Virus record (IMG/VR): IMGVR_UViG_3300044858_006403
Coordinates: 1 to 20,400 of that record
DNA from: a virus
Length of the DNA stretch: 20,400 nucleotides
Reading direction: 5' to 3' (one strand)
Part shown: positions 13,481-20,400 of the stretch, piece by piece
How the letters are laid out: every line of letters begins with the position of its first letter
Position numbering within the stretch: the stretch's first letter is position 1
Translations under genes and position numbers: made by a program
The notes under the pieces: generated by a model
Seen by the model: only the letters and a program-made list of their open reading frames with translations
Databases searched by the model: none
What the model was told of the DNA's origin: nothing

Positions 13481-13870
13481 CTAGCTAGTAAAAATTGATT
13501 CCCAATCGCCAAGGTCTACTTCTGCGCCATCACTCGTTGTTTCGTCAATGTCATCTTCATAATAGGCTTCACCCTCTTCACCGATACTTTTCTCCATCAG
13601 CATTTGTTTAACGCTTTCAACTGGAGAAATTTCAGCCAGAATTTTTCCATCTTTTGTTTCGCCGACGATTCTCATATTGAGAGAACCCATGCACAAAACG
13701 GCAATATCCCAAACGAAGAGCACGAACTCTTCGAGTTGCTCTTCATTCTCTAGTTCTTCATTTTCCTCGAAAAAATAGTAAAGAATTTCAGATACATGGT
13801 TGATTATGTCAACAACATGTTCTTTTTGTTTTTCCTTAGGAATTCGAACAATTTTTGCTTCCTCGGCCAT
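13481..13870 (-). CDS. Acidic protein of unknown function, convergent with the basic protein
   Basis: A 129-residue protein with a strongly acidic composition. Residues 1-20 are basic (IVRIPKEKQKEH). The rest is Glu-rich, with FFEENEELENEEQLEEFV (about 34-51), a hydrophobic helix LFVWDIAVLCMGS (about 52-64), a beta-like MRIVGETKDGKILAEISPVE and an acidic disordered tail (EDDIDETTSDGAEVDLGD). It is alone on the minus strand between two plus-strand blocks. The start codon at 13870 lacks a clear Shine-Dalgarno site. Its charge is opposite to that of the basic protein whose gene it faces tail to tail, so an interaction is possible, though only inferred. Confidence 0.7.
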   Translation of the reverse strand: MAEEAKIVRIPKEKQKEHVVDIINHVSEILYYFFEENEELENEEQLEEFVLFVWDIAVLCMGSLNMRIVGETKDGKILAEISPVESVKQMLMEKSIGEEGEAYYEDDIDETTSDGAEVDLGDWESIFTS

Positions 13871-13967
13871 ACCCAGAAGCTAGCACATAGTGTTGGCAAG
13901 GGGGATACGTGTTTAATGTTAAAATTTAATATCAGCAATTTATTGCATCATTTGACGAGAGGCCGAA

Positions 13968-14612
13968 ATGCTCGCATCTATTTTTGACATCAAAACATAT
14001 ATGGACATCTCGCTTACTGCGAGGCAAGAAGACGCCGCGACAATGATTCTTGCCGGACTGCAGAGCGAGCTTGAGGGCTATCTAAAAAGACCGATTGAAG
14101 TTTCCGAATACACGGAAGAACATCGTCTCACTTCGTCTCACACCGGAATTCCGATGAGCACATTCCTTACAGCAAACGATAATACGTATAACTACGGTTT
14201 CGAAAGCAGTCCAAAATACGACATGACCACATGGGCTTCTCCACCCCCAGCAATTTATTTTAAAAATACACCAATATCGTCAATTACGGAAATAAAAGTA
14301 AAACCGCTATTTGGTGAAGAGCGAGTTCTTGAAGAAGAGACAGACTATGTAACTCGCCCATATGGGGTTGACTATTATTACGGATACGCAGACGATTTGG
14401 TCACAGTAACGTACGAAGCGGGATTGGACGGCTCAACAATTCCGGTGTTTAAGTTAATGATTTTGCGTGCCGCCAGCAGAGAGATGCAAAATATGCACGA
14501 TGACGTAGTATCCGTTAAAGACCTAAACACGAGGAACACCGGGCCACTGGTTACTGGATTCCTTGATTCTGAACTTATGGCAGTAAGAAAATACCGCAGA
14601 GTAAGGGTTTAA
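13968..14612 (+). CDS. Head-tail connector (adaptor) protein, gp6/gp15-like
   Basis: A 214-residue protein with the plan of head-tail adaptors that form the ring under the portal. The N-terminal helices DIKTYMDISLTARQEDAATMIL and AGLQSELEGYLKRPIE (7-44) match the usual start, in which a residue set binds the portal clip. A long beta-rich insertion follows, with PPPAIYFKNTPISSITEIKV (about 91-110) and LVTVTYEAGLDG (about 143-154), then a C-terminal helix bundle PVFKLMILRAASREMQNM. The YxAG-L/xG-T and ILRAASRE segments are typical of the family. A GAGAGG site precedes ATG. It is the first gene of the rightward morphogenesis block, whose order (adaptor, completion, terminator, sheath) is standard. 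Confidence 0.75.
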   Translation: MLASIFDIKTYMDISLTARQEDAATMILAGLQSELEGYLKRPIEVSEYTEEHRLTSSHTGIPMSTFLTANDNTYNYGFESSPKYDMTTWASPPPAIYFKNTPISSITEIKVKPLFGEERVLEEETDYVTRPYGVDYYYGYADDLVTVTYEAGLDGSTIPVFKLMILRAASREMQNMHDDVVSVKDLNTRNTGPLVTGFLDSELMAVRKYRRVRV

Positions 14613-15109
14613 TGGTGGGCGGAGCTGTCCAATACAAAGTAATCATCAGAATAGATATTGATGAGGCAAAAGACAGGCTCGACAACATGCTTGACCGCAT
14701 GAACGATTTCGGTCCAATTCTAAGACACGCTGGAGAAAAGCTCGAGCGCGTTTACTCTGAAAACTTTACGACCATGGGAGCAATGTCCGCAAAAGCAATG
14801 CTTCGCGGTGCCTGGCCACCGCTTGACCCACAGTACGCAGCATGGAAAGCAATGAGATATCCAGGCGCCCCACCATTGGTGCAGACCGGAGAATTGTTTC
14901 GCAGCGTATCCAACTTAACCAAAGGTCCAGTAAATTCAATAAGTGACCACGAAGCAGTATTTGGTGTTGTTGGAAAAATTCCAAAGTTCCATCAATACGG
15001 AACTGAAAACATGCCAGCTAGAAAAATAATTTTTGTTCCCAAAGATTTTGACAGAGATATGGGTAAAGCTGTCGCTCGCTATGTCACCGAGGGAAGCAAA
15101 ATTATATGA
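14612..15109 (+). CDS. Phage virion morphogenesis protein (Mu gpG-like head-tail or tail completion)
   Basis: A 165-residue protein starting at a TAATG overlap with the adaptor. It shows the hallmarks of the gpG / tail-completion family: an N-terminal long helix DEAKDRLDNMLDRMNDFGPILRH (about 16-38), the segment WPPLDPQYAAWK (70-81), PPLVQTGELFRSVS (88-101) and a terminal HQYGTENMPARKIIFVPKDF (about 127-146). The last motif, with YGT...PARxxF/I, is diagnostic. In Mu and relatives the protein joins the tail to the head. Its position between adaptor and probable tail terminator agrees. It overlaps the next gene by ATGA. Confidence 0.85.
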   Translation: MVGGAVQYKVIIRIDIDEAKDRLDNMLDRMNDFGPILRHAGEKLERVYSENFTTMGAMSAKAMLRGAWPPLDPQYAAWKAMRYPGAPPLVQTGELFRSVSNLTKGPVNSISDHEAVFGVVGKIPKFHQYGTENMPARKIIFVPKDFDRDMGKAVARYVTEGSKII

Positions 15110-15747
15110 GCGATTTAATGAATGGCGTTCACTTTGCAAAAGAATATGTAAATTCATATCTCCAGCAAGACATACCGATAAGACTGGTTAGGTACAGAAA
15201 CGGCTGGAACCTTCACTCCGGACAACTCCCTGACCCAGAGGACTACCTGGCCCATGAGCCATTGGCCATAGACCATTGGCCTTCGATAATTACCGTCGCT
15301 CTATCTACTGGACAAATGGAAAGAATTGGTTTTGCCGGGCCAGACCCCCTGTATCGAGTCTCGTACAACATGAGGACTTACGTTTGGGTTAGAACCGAAG
15401 GAACTGCAGAGACGACATTAATGCGAGATAGATTAACAACTGTTGTTCGTTCTGCACTTTTGGACTACCCATGCTTAAAAGCATATGATTCAAGGACTTC
15501 TTTCAGGGCACTAATTGACGAATCAACCTTTCGTGAAGAGTTTTCGGACATTACCCTACTCAAGGGTGACCGGTTTATGGCTGGTGCATATATTGGTTAT
15601 ACATTAGAAATTGATGAAGTTGTGACGAGACTTGACATCGGAACCATGGACGAACTTCGTTTGGTCGTTAAATCTGTCTCTTCTGATGGCGCACTTCCAT
15701 CAATGCTGGACGATGAGAATCAATCGGCAAGCGTTTCGCTTGGTTAG
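15106..15747 (+). CDS. Probable tail terminator protein
   Basis: A 213-residue protein at an ATGA overlap. The call rests mainly on position, immediately after the gpG-like gene and before the sheath, where contractile-tail phages place a terminator that caps the tube and sheath. Visible features fit a small alpha/beta fold: FAKEYVNSYLQQDIPIRLVR (10-29), DHWPSIITVALSTGQMERIG (about 56-75), a strand YRVSYNMRTYVWVRTEG (about 83-99) followed by a helix MRDRLTTVVRSALLDYP, then a long strand GAYIGYTLEIDEVV. Short flexible Ser/Glu-rich tail. No specific motif confirms the family. Confidence 0.55.
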   Translation: MSDLMNGVHFAKEYVNSYLQQDIPIRLVRYRNGWNLHSGQLPDPEDYLAHEPLAIDHWPSIITVALSTGQMERIGFAGPDPLYRVSYNMRTYVWVRTEGTAETTLMRDRLTTVVRSALLDYPCLKAYDSRTSFRALIDESTFREEFSDITLLKGDRFMAGAYIGYTLEIDEVVTRLDIGTMDELRLVVKSVSSDGALPSMLDDENQSASVSLG

Positions 15748-15795
15748 TATCGCTCCAGTATGTTTGGATTTTTCAATTTTAAGTTAAATAGATAG

Positions 15796-15828
15796 TTGCA
15801 TAAAATAAACACTCCCTATCTGTACAAT
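15796..15828 (+). promoter_or_regulatory. Promoter candidate for the sheath operon
   Basis: In the 130-base gap before the sheath gene, TACAAT (15823-15828) is a good -10 box. TTGCAT (15796-15801) could serve as a -35 but is 21 bases away, which is long. The surrounding DNA is AT-rich. A strong promoter here would suit the high demand for sheath and tube protein. Start of transcription would be near 15835, with the AGGAAGG site before ATG 15878. Confidence 0.35.
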
Positions 15829-15877
15829 TGAAATCAACATACGGGATTCAACCCCAATACCGAATTAGGAAGGTCCT

Positions 15878-17332
15878 ATGCCTGGTGTAGTGATTTCAAC
15901 TTCAGTAAGAACCGGCCCGTCAACGGCAACGGTTCGGCAGTCTTCGCAGCTCTTCATTGTTGGCCTCGCGGAGCGTGGACCATCAACAGAGGCGGTGCTT
16001 GTAGAGAGCATCGCAGAATTCGAAGATGTTTTTGGCCCATACAAGTCAGACTCATACCTTCACCCATTGGTCGAGTGCTTCTTTGAAGAAGGCGGCACGC
16101 GCGCATATGTTGCTCGTGCAGTTGGTGCTTCGGCAACAGTTGGTGAATTGACACTTCAGTCTGGCGGCGATGACGCAATGACAATCACGGCAAATGGTGC
16201 TGGCGATTGGTCATCAGACATTGAAGTTCAAGTAGAACACCCATCGGGTTCAACATTCAAAGTTAACTTGTTCTTTGAAGATAGTCTTGTCTACACAACT
16301 GGAACAGTTTCATCCGTTCCGCAGGCTGTAGGTAGAATCAATTTGAGCGCAGTCGCATCGCGCTACGTTGTTGCTTCAGTTGATGACGAAACACTTATCC
16401 CAGCCGTTCTTGCAGCCACAGCTCTTTCAGCTGGTGATGCAAATCAATCATCAGTAACGGATTCCACATATACAAGTGCTCTTGAGCTGTTTAATGACGC
16501 ACTTGGAACAGGTGCTGTTGCATGTGCTGATTCTTACTCGAACACAATTAGCGCAAACCTGGTTACACATGCAAATGCGTACAGCAGAATCGCTCTTCTG
16601 TACCCAGCAGAAAATGCAACTGCCGCAAACGCAAAGACACTTGCAACAACTATCCAAGCAGCAGACCATGCAGAACATGCAGCCGTTTACCATCCTTGGG
16701 TGCAAGTTCCCACAACGGTTGCCGGTGTTACTCGTTTCATTCCGCCAGTTGGATATGTTGCTGGTAAGCGTGCAGCTGCACACAACCAAACAGGTCCACA
16801 TCTACCAGCCGCTGGTTTGATTTCTTCCGCACGATTCGTGAGCGGATTGAAGACAGACATCAACAAGACAGTTGGCGATGACCTAGATGAGTACTCAGTA
16901 AATGCACTCAGAATTATCCAGAACACGGTTCGTATCTATGGTGCGCGCTCATGTTCATCAGACACAGACAACTTCCGCTACATCACGCAGCAAGATGTTG
17001 TCAACTCAATCGTGTCAGAGTGCTACAGAAGCCTTGAGGACCTAGTGTTCAGCCCAATTGATGGCAGAAACACAATCTTCGCAAACGTCGAGGCTCGCCT
17101 CGTTGTAATTCTTGCAGCAATGCGCGACCTTGGTGCTCTTTACCCAGCGTTCGACGTAAATGGCAAGCAACTCGACAACGGTTACACCGTGAAGTGCGAT
17201 ACATCGATTAACCCAGCGTCACAACTTCAGACAGGTCTCGTCAAGGCGAGAGTCGGTTTGCGAGTAAGCAGCGTTGGTGACCAAATCGAAATCGATATCG
17301 TCAAGTCCAACCTAACCGCGTCAGTGGTATAA
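15878..17332 (+). CDS. Contractile tail sheath protein
   Basis: A 484-residue protein with strong family signatures. The N-terminus is MPGVVISTSVRTGPSTATVR, followed by LFIVGLAERGPSTEAVLVES (26-45), FEDVFGPYKSDSYLHPLVE (48-66) and FFEEGGTRAYVARAVG (68-83). These make up the first sheath domain of nearly all contractile phages. The C-terminal part has AAHNQTGPHLPAAG (about 300-313), LRIIQNTVRIYGARS (about 344-358) and the DGRNTIF...VILAAMRDLGALYP region, as in sheath domain IV, ending in a strand that links neighbours. It polymerises around the tube and contracts on infection. A good AGGAAGG site is present. The tube gene follows after a GGAGG ribosome site. Confidence 0.93.
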   Translation: MPGVVISTSVRTGPSTATVRQSSQLFIVGLAERGPSTEAVLVESIAEFEDVFGPYKSDSYLHPLVECFFEEGGTRAYVARAVGASATVGELTLQSGGDDAMTITANGAGDWSSDIEVQVEHPSGSTFKVNLFFEDSLVYTTGTVSSVPQAVGRINLSAVASRYVVASVDDETLIPAVLAATALSAGDANQSSVTDSTYTSALELFNDALGTGAVACADSYSNTISANLVTHANAYSRIALLYPAENATAANAKTLATTIQAADHAEHAAVYHPWVQVPTTVAGVTRFIPPVGYVAGKRAAAHNQTGPHLPAAGLISSARFVSGLKTDINKTVGDDLDEYSVNALRIIQNTVRIYGARSCSSDTDNFRYITQQDVVNSIVSECYRSLEDLVFSPIDGRNTIFANVEARLVVILAAMRDLGALYPAFDVNGKQLDNGYTVKCDTSINPASQLQTGLVKARVGLRVSSVGDQIEIDIVKSNLTASVV

Positions 17333-17346
17333 CGGAGGAATAAACA

Positions 17347-17850
17347 ATGGCCAAAATAGCACAGCGTCAAGTACTTGCGGAAATTTTCCCAAGCAACTTC
17401 GCCAACAACGCCAAGCAGCAGACAAACGTTCAGACGAACCTGCCTAAGTGGACAGGATTCAAGTTTGCTCAGGTGTCGGGTGGCGAAATCACAGCCTCTG
17501 TAGAAAAAATCTACGAGGGTGGAAAGTCTCGCCCAACAGTTCTGTGTGCTCCTTCTGAAATAGGTGACATCACCTTGACAGCCCACTACGACGACGATAA
17601 CGTCGCAGCCGATACGGCTGCAGGTATTGCGGCAAAGATTCAGACGCTGCGCAAGTATGTCGGTGTTGCTTACTACAACATTACGGTATCTACTTACGAC
17701 TGCGACATCAAGGACCCAACAAACGACCGCTACTACTACGATGCGCTGTTGGTTGGTATTACGGAGCCAGAGGGCGACTCGTCCTCGGGTGCTCCAGCTA
17801 CCTTTGCTTTGACTTTCGCAATCTCAGACGTAACGTCAACATCTCGCTAA
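17347..17850 (+). CDS. Tail tube protein
   Basis: A 167-residue protein directly after the sheath, with a strong CGGAGG site. It forms hexameric rings of the inner tube. The length matches contractile-phage tubes (about 150-170). The N-terminal segment is followed by strand-rich blocks: KWTGFKFAQVSGGEITASVE (about 34-53), KIYEGGKSRPTVLCAP (about 54-69), IGDITLTAHYDDD, then a helix AAGIAAKIQTLRKY and strands VAYYNITVSTYDCD and YYYDALLVGITEPEGD. It ends in ATFALTFAISDVTST. This layout (two beta sheets with one helix) is that of the tube fold. Gene order sheath-tube-chaperone-tape measure is canonical. Confidence 0.88.
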   Translation: MAKIAQRQVLAEIFPSNFANNAKQQTNVQTNLPKWTGFKFAQVSGGEITASVEKIYEGGKSRPTVLCAPSEIGDITLTAHYDDDNVAADTAAGIAAKIQTLRKYVGVAYYNITVSTYDCDIKDPTNDRYYYDALLVGITEPEGDSSSGAPATFALTFAISDVTSTSR

Positions 17851-17857
17851 ATTTGCT

Positions 17858-17878
17858 AGTTGCGCCACGAGGCGCACT
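17858..17878 (+). other. Stem-loop between tube and chaperone genes
   Basis: TGCGCC (17861-17866), loop ACGA, GGCGCA (17871-17876) form a perfect 6-bp stem that can be extended by flanking AGT/ACT with a bulge. No T-run follows, so it is more likely an RNA-stability or partial-attenuation element than a terminator. It would set different levels for the abundant tube and the scarce chaperone and tape measure. Confidence 0.5.
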
Positions 17879-17898
17879 GGTGTGATAGTTTCTCATAC

Positions 17899-18450
17899 AT
17901 GAGCGACAACACACTTTACACATCAGACGAAAACGAGCCAGCACGCAAGAAGGCAACAAAGGATGCTCAGTCATCCGGCCTTGTGCAGACCAAGGAAGAG
18001 TCACAACTAGAGCGTCTTCGCGCTGTGGTGAAGAAGAAGGTTGAACGTTCCTACGTTCTTATCCCTGTTCCGGAACGACCTGGCGTGAGCATCAAAGTGA
18101 GCCCAAATATCACGCAAAGCCAAATGAAGAATTGGCGCAAAAATGCAGGTGAAGATTCGCGCAACGGTCTCGATGCAACAAAGTTTGCTTGCTTGGTTAT
18201 CGGTCACACCGCAACCGGAATCTTTATTGACGACGAAGAGGTGTTTGACGAAAATGGCAATTTCTTGAATTTCGCACATCCGATAATTCTCGAAATGACA
18301 GAGGCAGCACGCCCTGTTCCAGACGCAGTTCGTGCGATGTTTGGCGTTGACCCACACGTGGAGTCTGCAGCACTTGCAATTCTTGATGCCGCTGGATATT
18401 CGGATACGGTCGCAGCAGTGGACCCTACGAAGGAGTCTTCAGCGAATTAG
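17899..18450 (+). CDS. Tail assembly chaperone, short (frame 0) product
   Basis: I start at ATG 17899 (MSDNTLYTSDEN...), giving 183 residues. The frame is open to 17860, but that would require a weak non-ATG start within the preceding stem-loop. The protein has an acidic, disordered N-terminus (1-50), then a folded middle beginning ERSYVLIPVPERPGVSIKVS (50-69), NITQSQMKNWRKNAG, CLVIGHTATGIFIDDEEV (about 97-114), and a helical end ALAILDAAGYSD. Position between tube and tape measure, the length, and an overlapping -1 frame extension identify the gpG/gpT-type chaperone that guides tape-measure and tube assembly. Family recognition by sequence alone is weak; context is strong. Confidence 0.78.
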   Translation: MSDNTLYTSDENEPARKKATKDAQSSGLVQTKEESQLERLRAVVKKKVERSYVLIPVPERPGVSIKVSPNITQSQMKNWRKNAGEDSRNGLDATKFACLVIGHTATGIFIDDEEVFDENGNFLNFAHPIILEMTEAARPVPDAVRAMFGVDPHVESAALAILDAAGYSDTVAAVDPTKESSAN

Positions 18451-18620
18451 TTGAAGATTCCGCAATAAAGTCAGCAGCTCGACTCGGTGAGCTGTTCCAC
18501 ACAAATCCGCTAGACCTATTGGCTGTAGAGGATGTTGACTGGTTGATGCTTTTGGCCTGTGCTAAAGTTATATCTAACGACCGCGAAGAGCAAGAGCGTA
18601 AGTCGAAGACTCAGAGGTAG
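18420..18620 (+). CDS. Tail assembly chaperone, -1 frameshift extension
   Basis: In the -1 frame relative to the chaperone, the reading frame is open from 18387 (after TGA at 18384-18386) to TAG at 18618-18620. The encoded segment reads FSELVEDSAIKSAARLGELF then about 43 more residues, including the hydrophobic DVDWLMLLACAKVISN and a charged end REEQERKSKTQR. It has no start codon or ribosome site suited to independent translation, apart from an in-frame purine run AAGGAG at 18430-18435. So I read it as the T part of a fused G-T chaperone made by -1 frameshifting within 18387-18450. No textbook XXXYYYZ heptamer is present; GGACCCT (18420-18426) and GAAGGAG (18429-18435) are the best candidates. 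The exact junction is unknown. Confidence 0.7.
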   Translation, partial: GPYEGVFSELVEDSAIKSAARLGELFHTNPLDLLAVEDVDWLMLLACAKVISNDREEQERKSKTQR

Positions 18621-18625
18621 TACGG

Positions 18626-18643
18626 GAAACCCCAGAAACCCCA
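18626..18643 (+). repeat. Tandem 9-base repeat ahead of the tape measure gene
   Basis: GAAACCCCA occurs twice in direct tandem (18626-18634 and 18635-18643) in the 75-base gap between the chaperone extension and the tape measure start. It is a perfect two-copy repeat. No function is apparent. Confidence 0.6.
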
Positions 18644-18695
18644 TAGCTCGGCAGTTCCTTACACTCACGTGACTTAAAACTCACCTGGAGCAGTA

Positions 18696-20400
18696 ATGGC
18701 CGACGAGACAGTCAATATAAAAATAAAGATTGATGCGAAGACTCGTGAACTTCGCAAGGTCATGGCTGAGCTTGGCGCGCTCAAGAAGATGGAGCGCCGT
18801 TTTGCTAGCGGTAGAACCATTGAAAACTACGCCCAATCCACCACCCGAAGTATTTCAGGTATGGCGTCAAAGTGGAAACGCAGTTTCGATGAAATAGATG
18901 CTGCTACCAAGATGACTGGAAAGTTTCTTGGTGGCTTCTTGAAGCTCGCCATTAAGAGCGTAATTATAGAAATGGCGCTACTTTCAGCAACAATGATTGG
19001 AGTTCACGCACTCTTCAAGGCTGGTCAATTCTTGGTCAAGGCGTACCAAGGAGCTATGCAGTTTTTAGCTGGTGGGGCTGCCGCAGCTGCGATGGCAATA
19101 GGAACAGTTGCTGCAGCAATACGTGAGCAGCAGGCAGCAATGTTTGCATATAGAGGAAAGGGAGCAAAAGAGTTCGGTTCATCCATGAATCAAACGAGAA
19201 TGGCAATGCGAAACCTTCAATCAGATGTTTCGCTTGCAGGACTTGGTGTCGATTCGCTGAACAAGGCATTTGGCGTTATGTCTAAGACCATGAATATGGC
19301 GCAGATAAATGCGAGCAATAAAACAATCCGAGCTTTGATGGATTTTGGTTCAGCAGGACAGGACCCAGCAAAAGCTGTTGAACAAGTTGCCGCAGTAGTC
19401 GCTGCTCTCTCTGACCAGAAAAAGGGAATCGGCGAGGTAATGGCCGAAGCAAAAAAACTCGGTCCAGAAATGCAAAAAGCACTGAAAGATGCGAATATTA
19501 AAACGAAAGACCAGTTTAAAGAGCTTTTATTTTCTGGAAAGCTTGCTGAAAAAGGAGGTGTTGCTGGACAGTTTGAAGCAGTAAACAACACACTCATCGG
19601 ACAACTTAAAGCATATTTCGGAGTAATCCGTAGCGAATTTGCAGACTTCGGCGACCAGTTCCTTGAGCCAACCAAAAAAGCATTTGAAGAAGTATTTGGG
19701 ATTATACGAAGAGACCTTGCTCGAGCAAGCGCAGCAATTGCCGGAGGTCCTGGATTCGATTCATTTACCGGTGGTTTTGTAACGGCAATAGACAAGCTGT
19801 CCAACTGGATGGTCACGATGTTGCGGGAGTATTTACCAAAAGCACAAGGAATGTTTGAAAGAATGGGCAATTGGTTTTCTAACTTCCGCCGTGGTTGGAA
19901 CTTGCTTCTCGATAAGCTACGACCTCTCATAGATGGCGCTAGAGTTTTGTACAAAGCGTGGGACCCAATCTGGGAAGCCATTAAGCGTGGCGCAGACAAC
20001 CTTACTCTTTTCAGAGAATTGCTTATCAAGAATGAAGACAGTGTTGCCGAATTTGGGCAGCGCATAGGCGACTTGATTGACAGCTTGGCTAAATATTTCA
20101 TGAACATGAAAAAAATGTTTGCTGACATGGCTCCTTTTATAAACGACCTTCTCGCCGGAGTAAAAATGATGTTCGACCTTTTGTCGAAAATGCAAACTCT
20201 CGGTGCTGGAAATGGTCTTGCGTCCGCCCTTGCGCCTCTATTTGGTTTTGCTATAGCGGCACGAGGAATGAAGAGCGTTAAGGGCATGATGATGCCTGGC
20301 GTCGGCGCAATGAGTACCCAGCAAATGAACGTAACAGCAGGAACAGTAAATGTTGGAAGTGCTGCACTTACAGGACCAACTGGCCCTTCGGAAATGTCAA
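18696..20400 (+). CDS. Tape measure protein, N-terminal part (cut by window edge)
   Basis: From ATG 18696, preceded by CTGGAG, the frame stays open for 568 codons to the end of the window. The protein starts MADETVNIKIKIDAKTRELR, continues helical and basic, then has two hydrophobic segments at about 85-110 (SVIIEMALLSATMIGVHAL) and 122-143 (FLAGGAAAAAMAIGTVAAAI). Long Ala/Lys/Gln-rich helical stretches follow. That is the usual look of a tape measure protein, which sets tail length and is injected with the DNA. It is preceded by the tail chaperone, the canonical neighbour. The residues around 150-340 (SSMNQTRMAMRNL, FGVMSKTMNMAQI) resemble the N-terminal TMP domain. Usual length is well over 600 residues, so the remainder lies outside. 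Confidence 0.9.
   Translation, partial: MADETVNIKIKIDAKTRELRKVMAELGALKKMERRFASGRTIENYAQSTTRSISGMASKWKRSFDEIDAATKMTGKFLGGFLKLAIKSVIIEMALLSATMIGVHALFKAGQFLVKAYQGAMQFLAGGAAAAAMAIGTVAAAIREQQAAMFAYRGKGAKEFGSSMNQTRMAMRNLQSDVSLAGLGVDSLNKAFGVMSKTMNMAQINASNKTIRALMDFGSAGQDPAKAVEQVAAVVAALSDQKKGIGEVMAEAKKLGPEMQKALKDANIKTKDQFKELLFSGKLAEKGGVAGQFEAVNNTLIGQLKAYFGVIRSEFADFGDQFLEPTKKAFEEVFGIIRRDLARASAAIAGGPGFDSFTGGFVTAIDKLSNWMVTMLREYLPKAQGMFERMGNWFSNFRRGWNLLLDKLRPLIDGARVLYKAWDPIWEAIKRGADNLTLFRELLIKNEDSVAEFGQRIGDLIDSLAKYFMNMKKMFADMAPFINDLLAGVKMMFDLLSKMQTLGAGNGLASALAPLFGFAIAARGMKSVKGMMMPGVGAMSTQQMNVTAGTVNVGSAALTGPTGPSEMS

Noticed and set aside
19217-20287. Long minus-strand open frame (356 codons) opposite the tape measure gene
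   Set aside because: It lies entirely antisense to a well-supported tape measure coding frame, has a low-complexity Ser/Pro/Arg/Phe composition typical of antisense frames, and has no ribosome site.

Overview
The window is part of the genome of a tailed double-stranded DNA phage (Caudoviricetes) or a closely related prophage. It holds a large terminase, an HK97-type portal, a prohead protease, head-tail joining proteins, a contractile tail sheath with its tube, a tail assembly chaperone with a frameshifted extension, and the start of a tape measure protein. The sheath means a contractile (myovirus-type) tail. Genes are densely packed, many overlap at ATGA or TAATG, and several have good Shine-Dalgarno sites. 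Base composition is moderately AT-rich. No integrase, repressor, tRNA, rRNA gene or CRISPR array was seen, and nothing identifies the host with confidence.

Layout. (1) 1-3072, minus strand: a small two-helix membrane protein, then portal, then prohead protease. The protease is cut by the window edge, so the major capsid protein probably lies just outside. (2) 3135-7477, plus strand, divergent from block 1: large terminase, an unknown gene, a Rad52-like annealing protein, a RecB/Cas4-like Fe-S nuclease, an unknown gene and an HNH endonuclease. This is a packaging and recombination block. (3) 7474-8796, minus strand: a GNAT-like protein and an unknown protein. (4) 8797-9200: a gene-free stretch of about 400 bases. 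It carries a 17-base match to the helix 69 / I-CeuI region of 23S rRNA, a GC-rich hairpin, and what looks like a folded RNA ending in an intrinsic terminator. (5) 9201-12620, plus strand: a RuvC-like resolvase, a small helical protein, then a ParB-like / PAPS-reductase-like / ParB-like trio. (6) 12666-13475, plus strand: a very basic protein facing an acidic protein on the minus strand (13481-13870). (7) 13968-20400, plus strand: head-tail adaptor, Mu gpG-like morphogenesis protein, probable tail terminator, sheath, tube, tail assembly chaperone with its -1 frame extension, and tape measure.

How it works together. Head proteins and terminase build and fill the capsid. The adaptor and completion genes join head to tail, and the sheath-to-tape-measure genes build the tail. 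The Rad52-like protein, nuclease and RuvC-like resolvase form a plausible recombination set (resection, annealing, resolution) that would feed concatemers to the terminase.

The most interesting items are the ParB/PAPS-reductase-like/ParB cassette, the rRNA-like sequence at 8897-8913, and the structured RNA candidate at 9036-9185. All functional statements rest on motif recognition by eye; no database search was possible.
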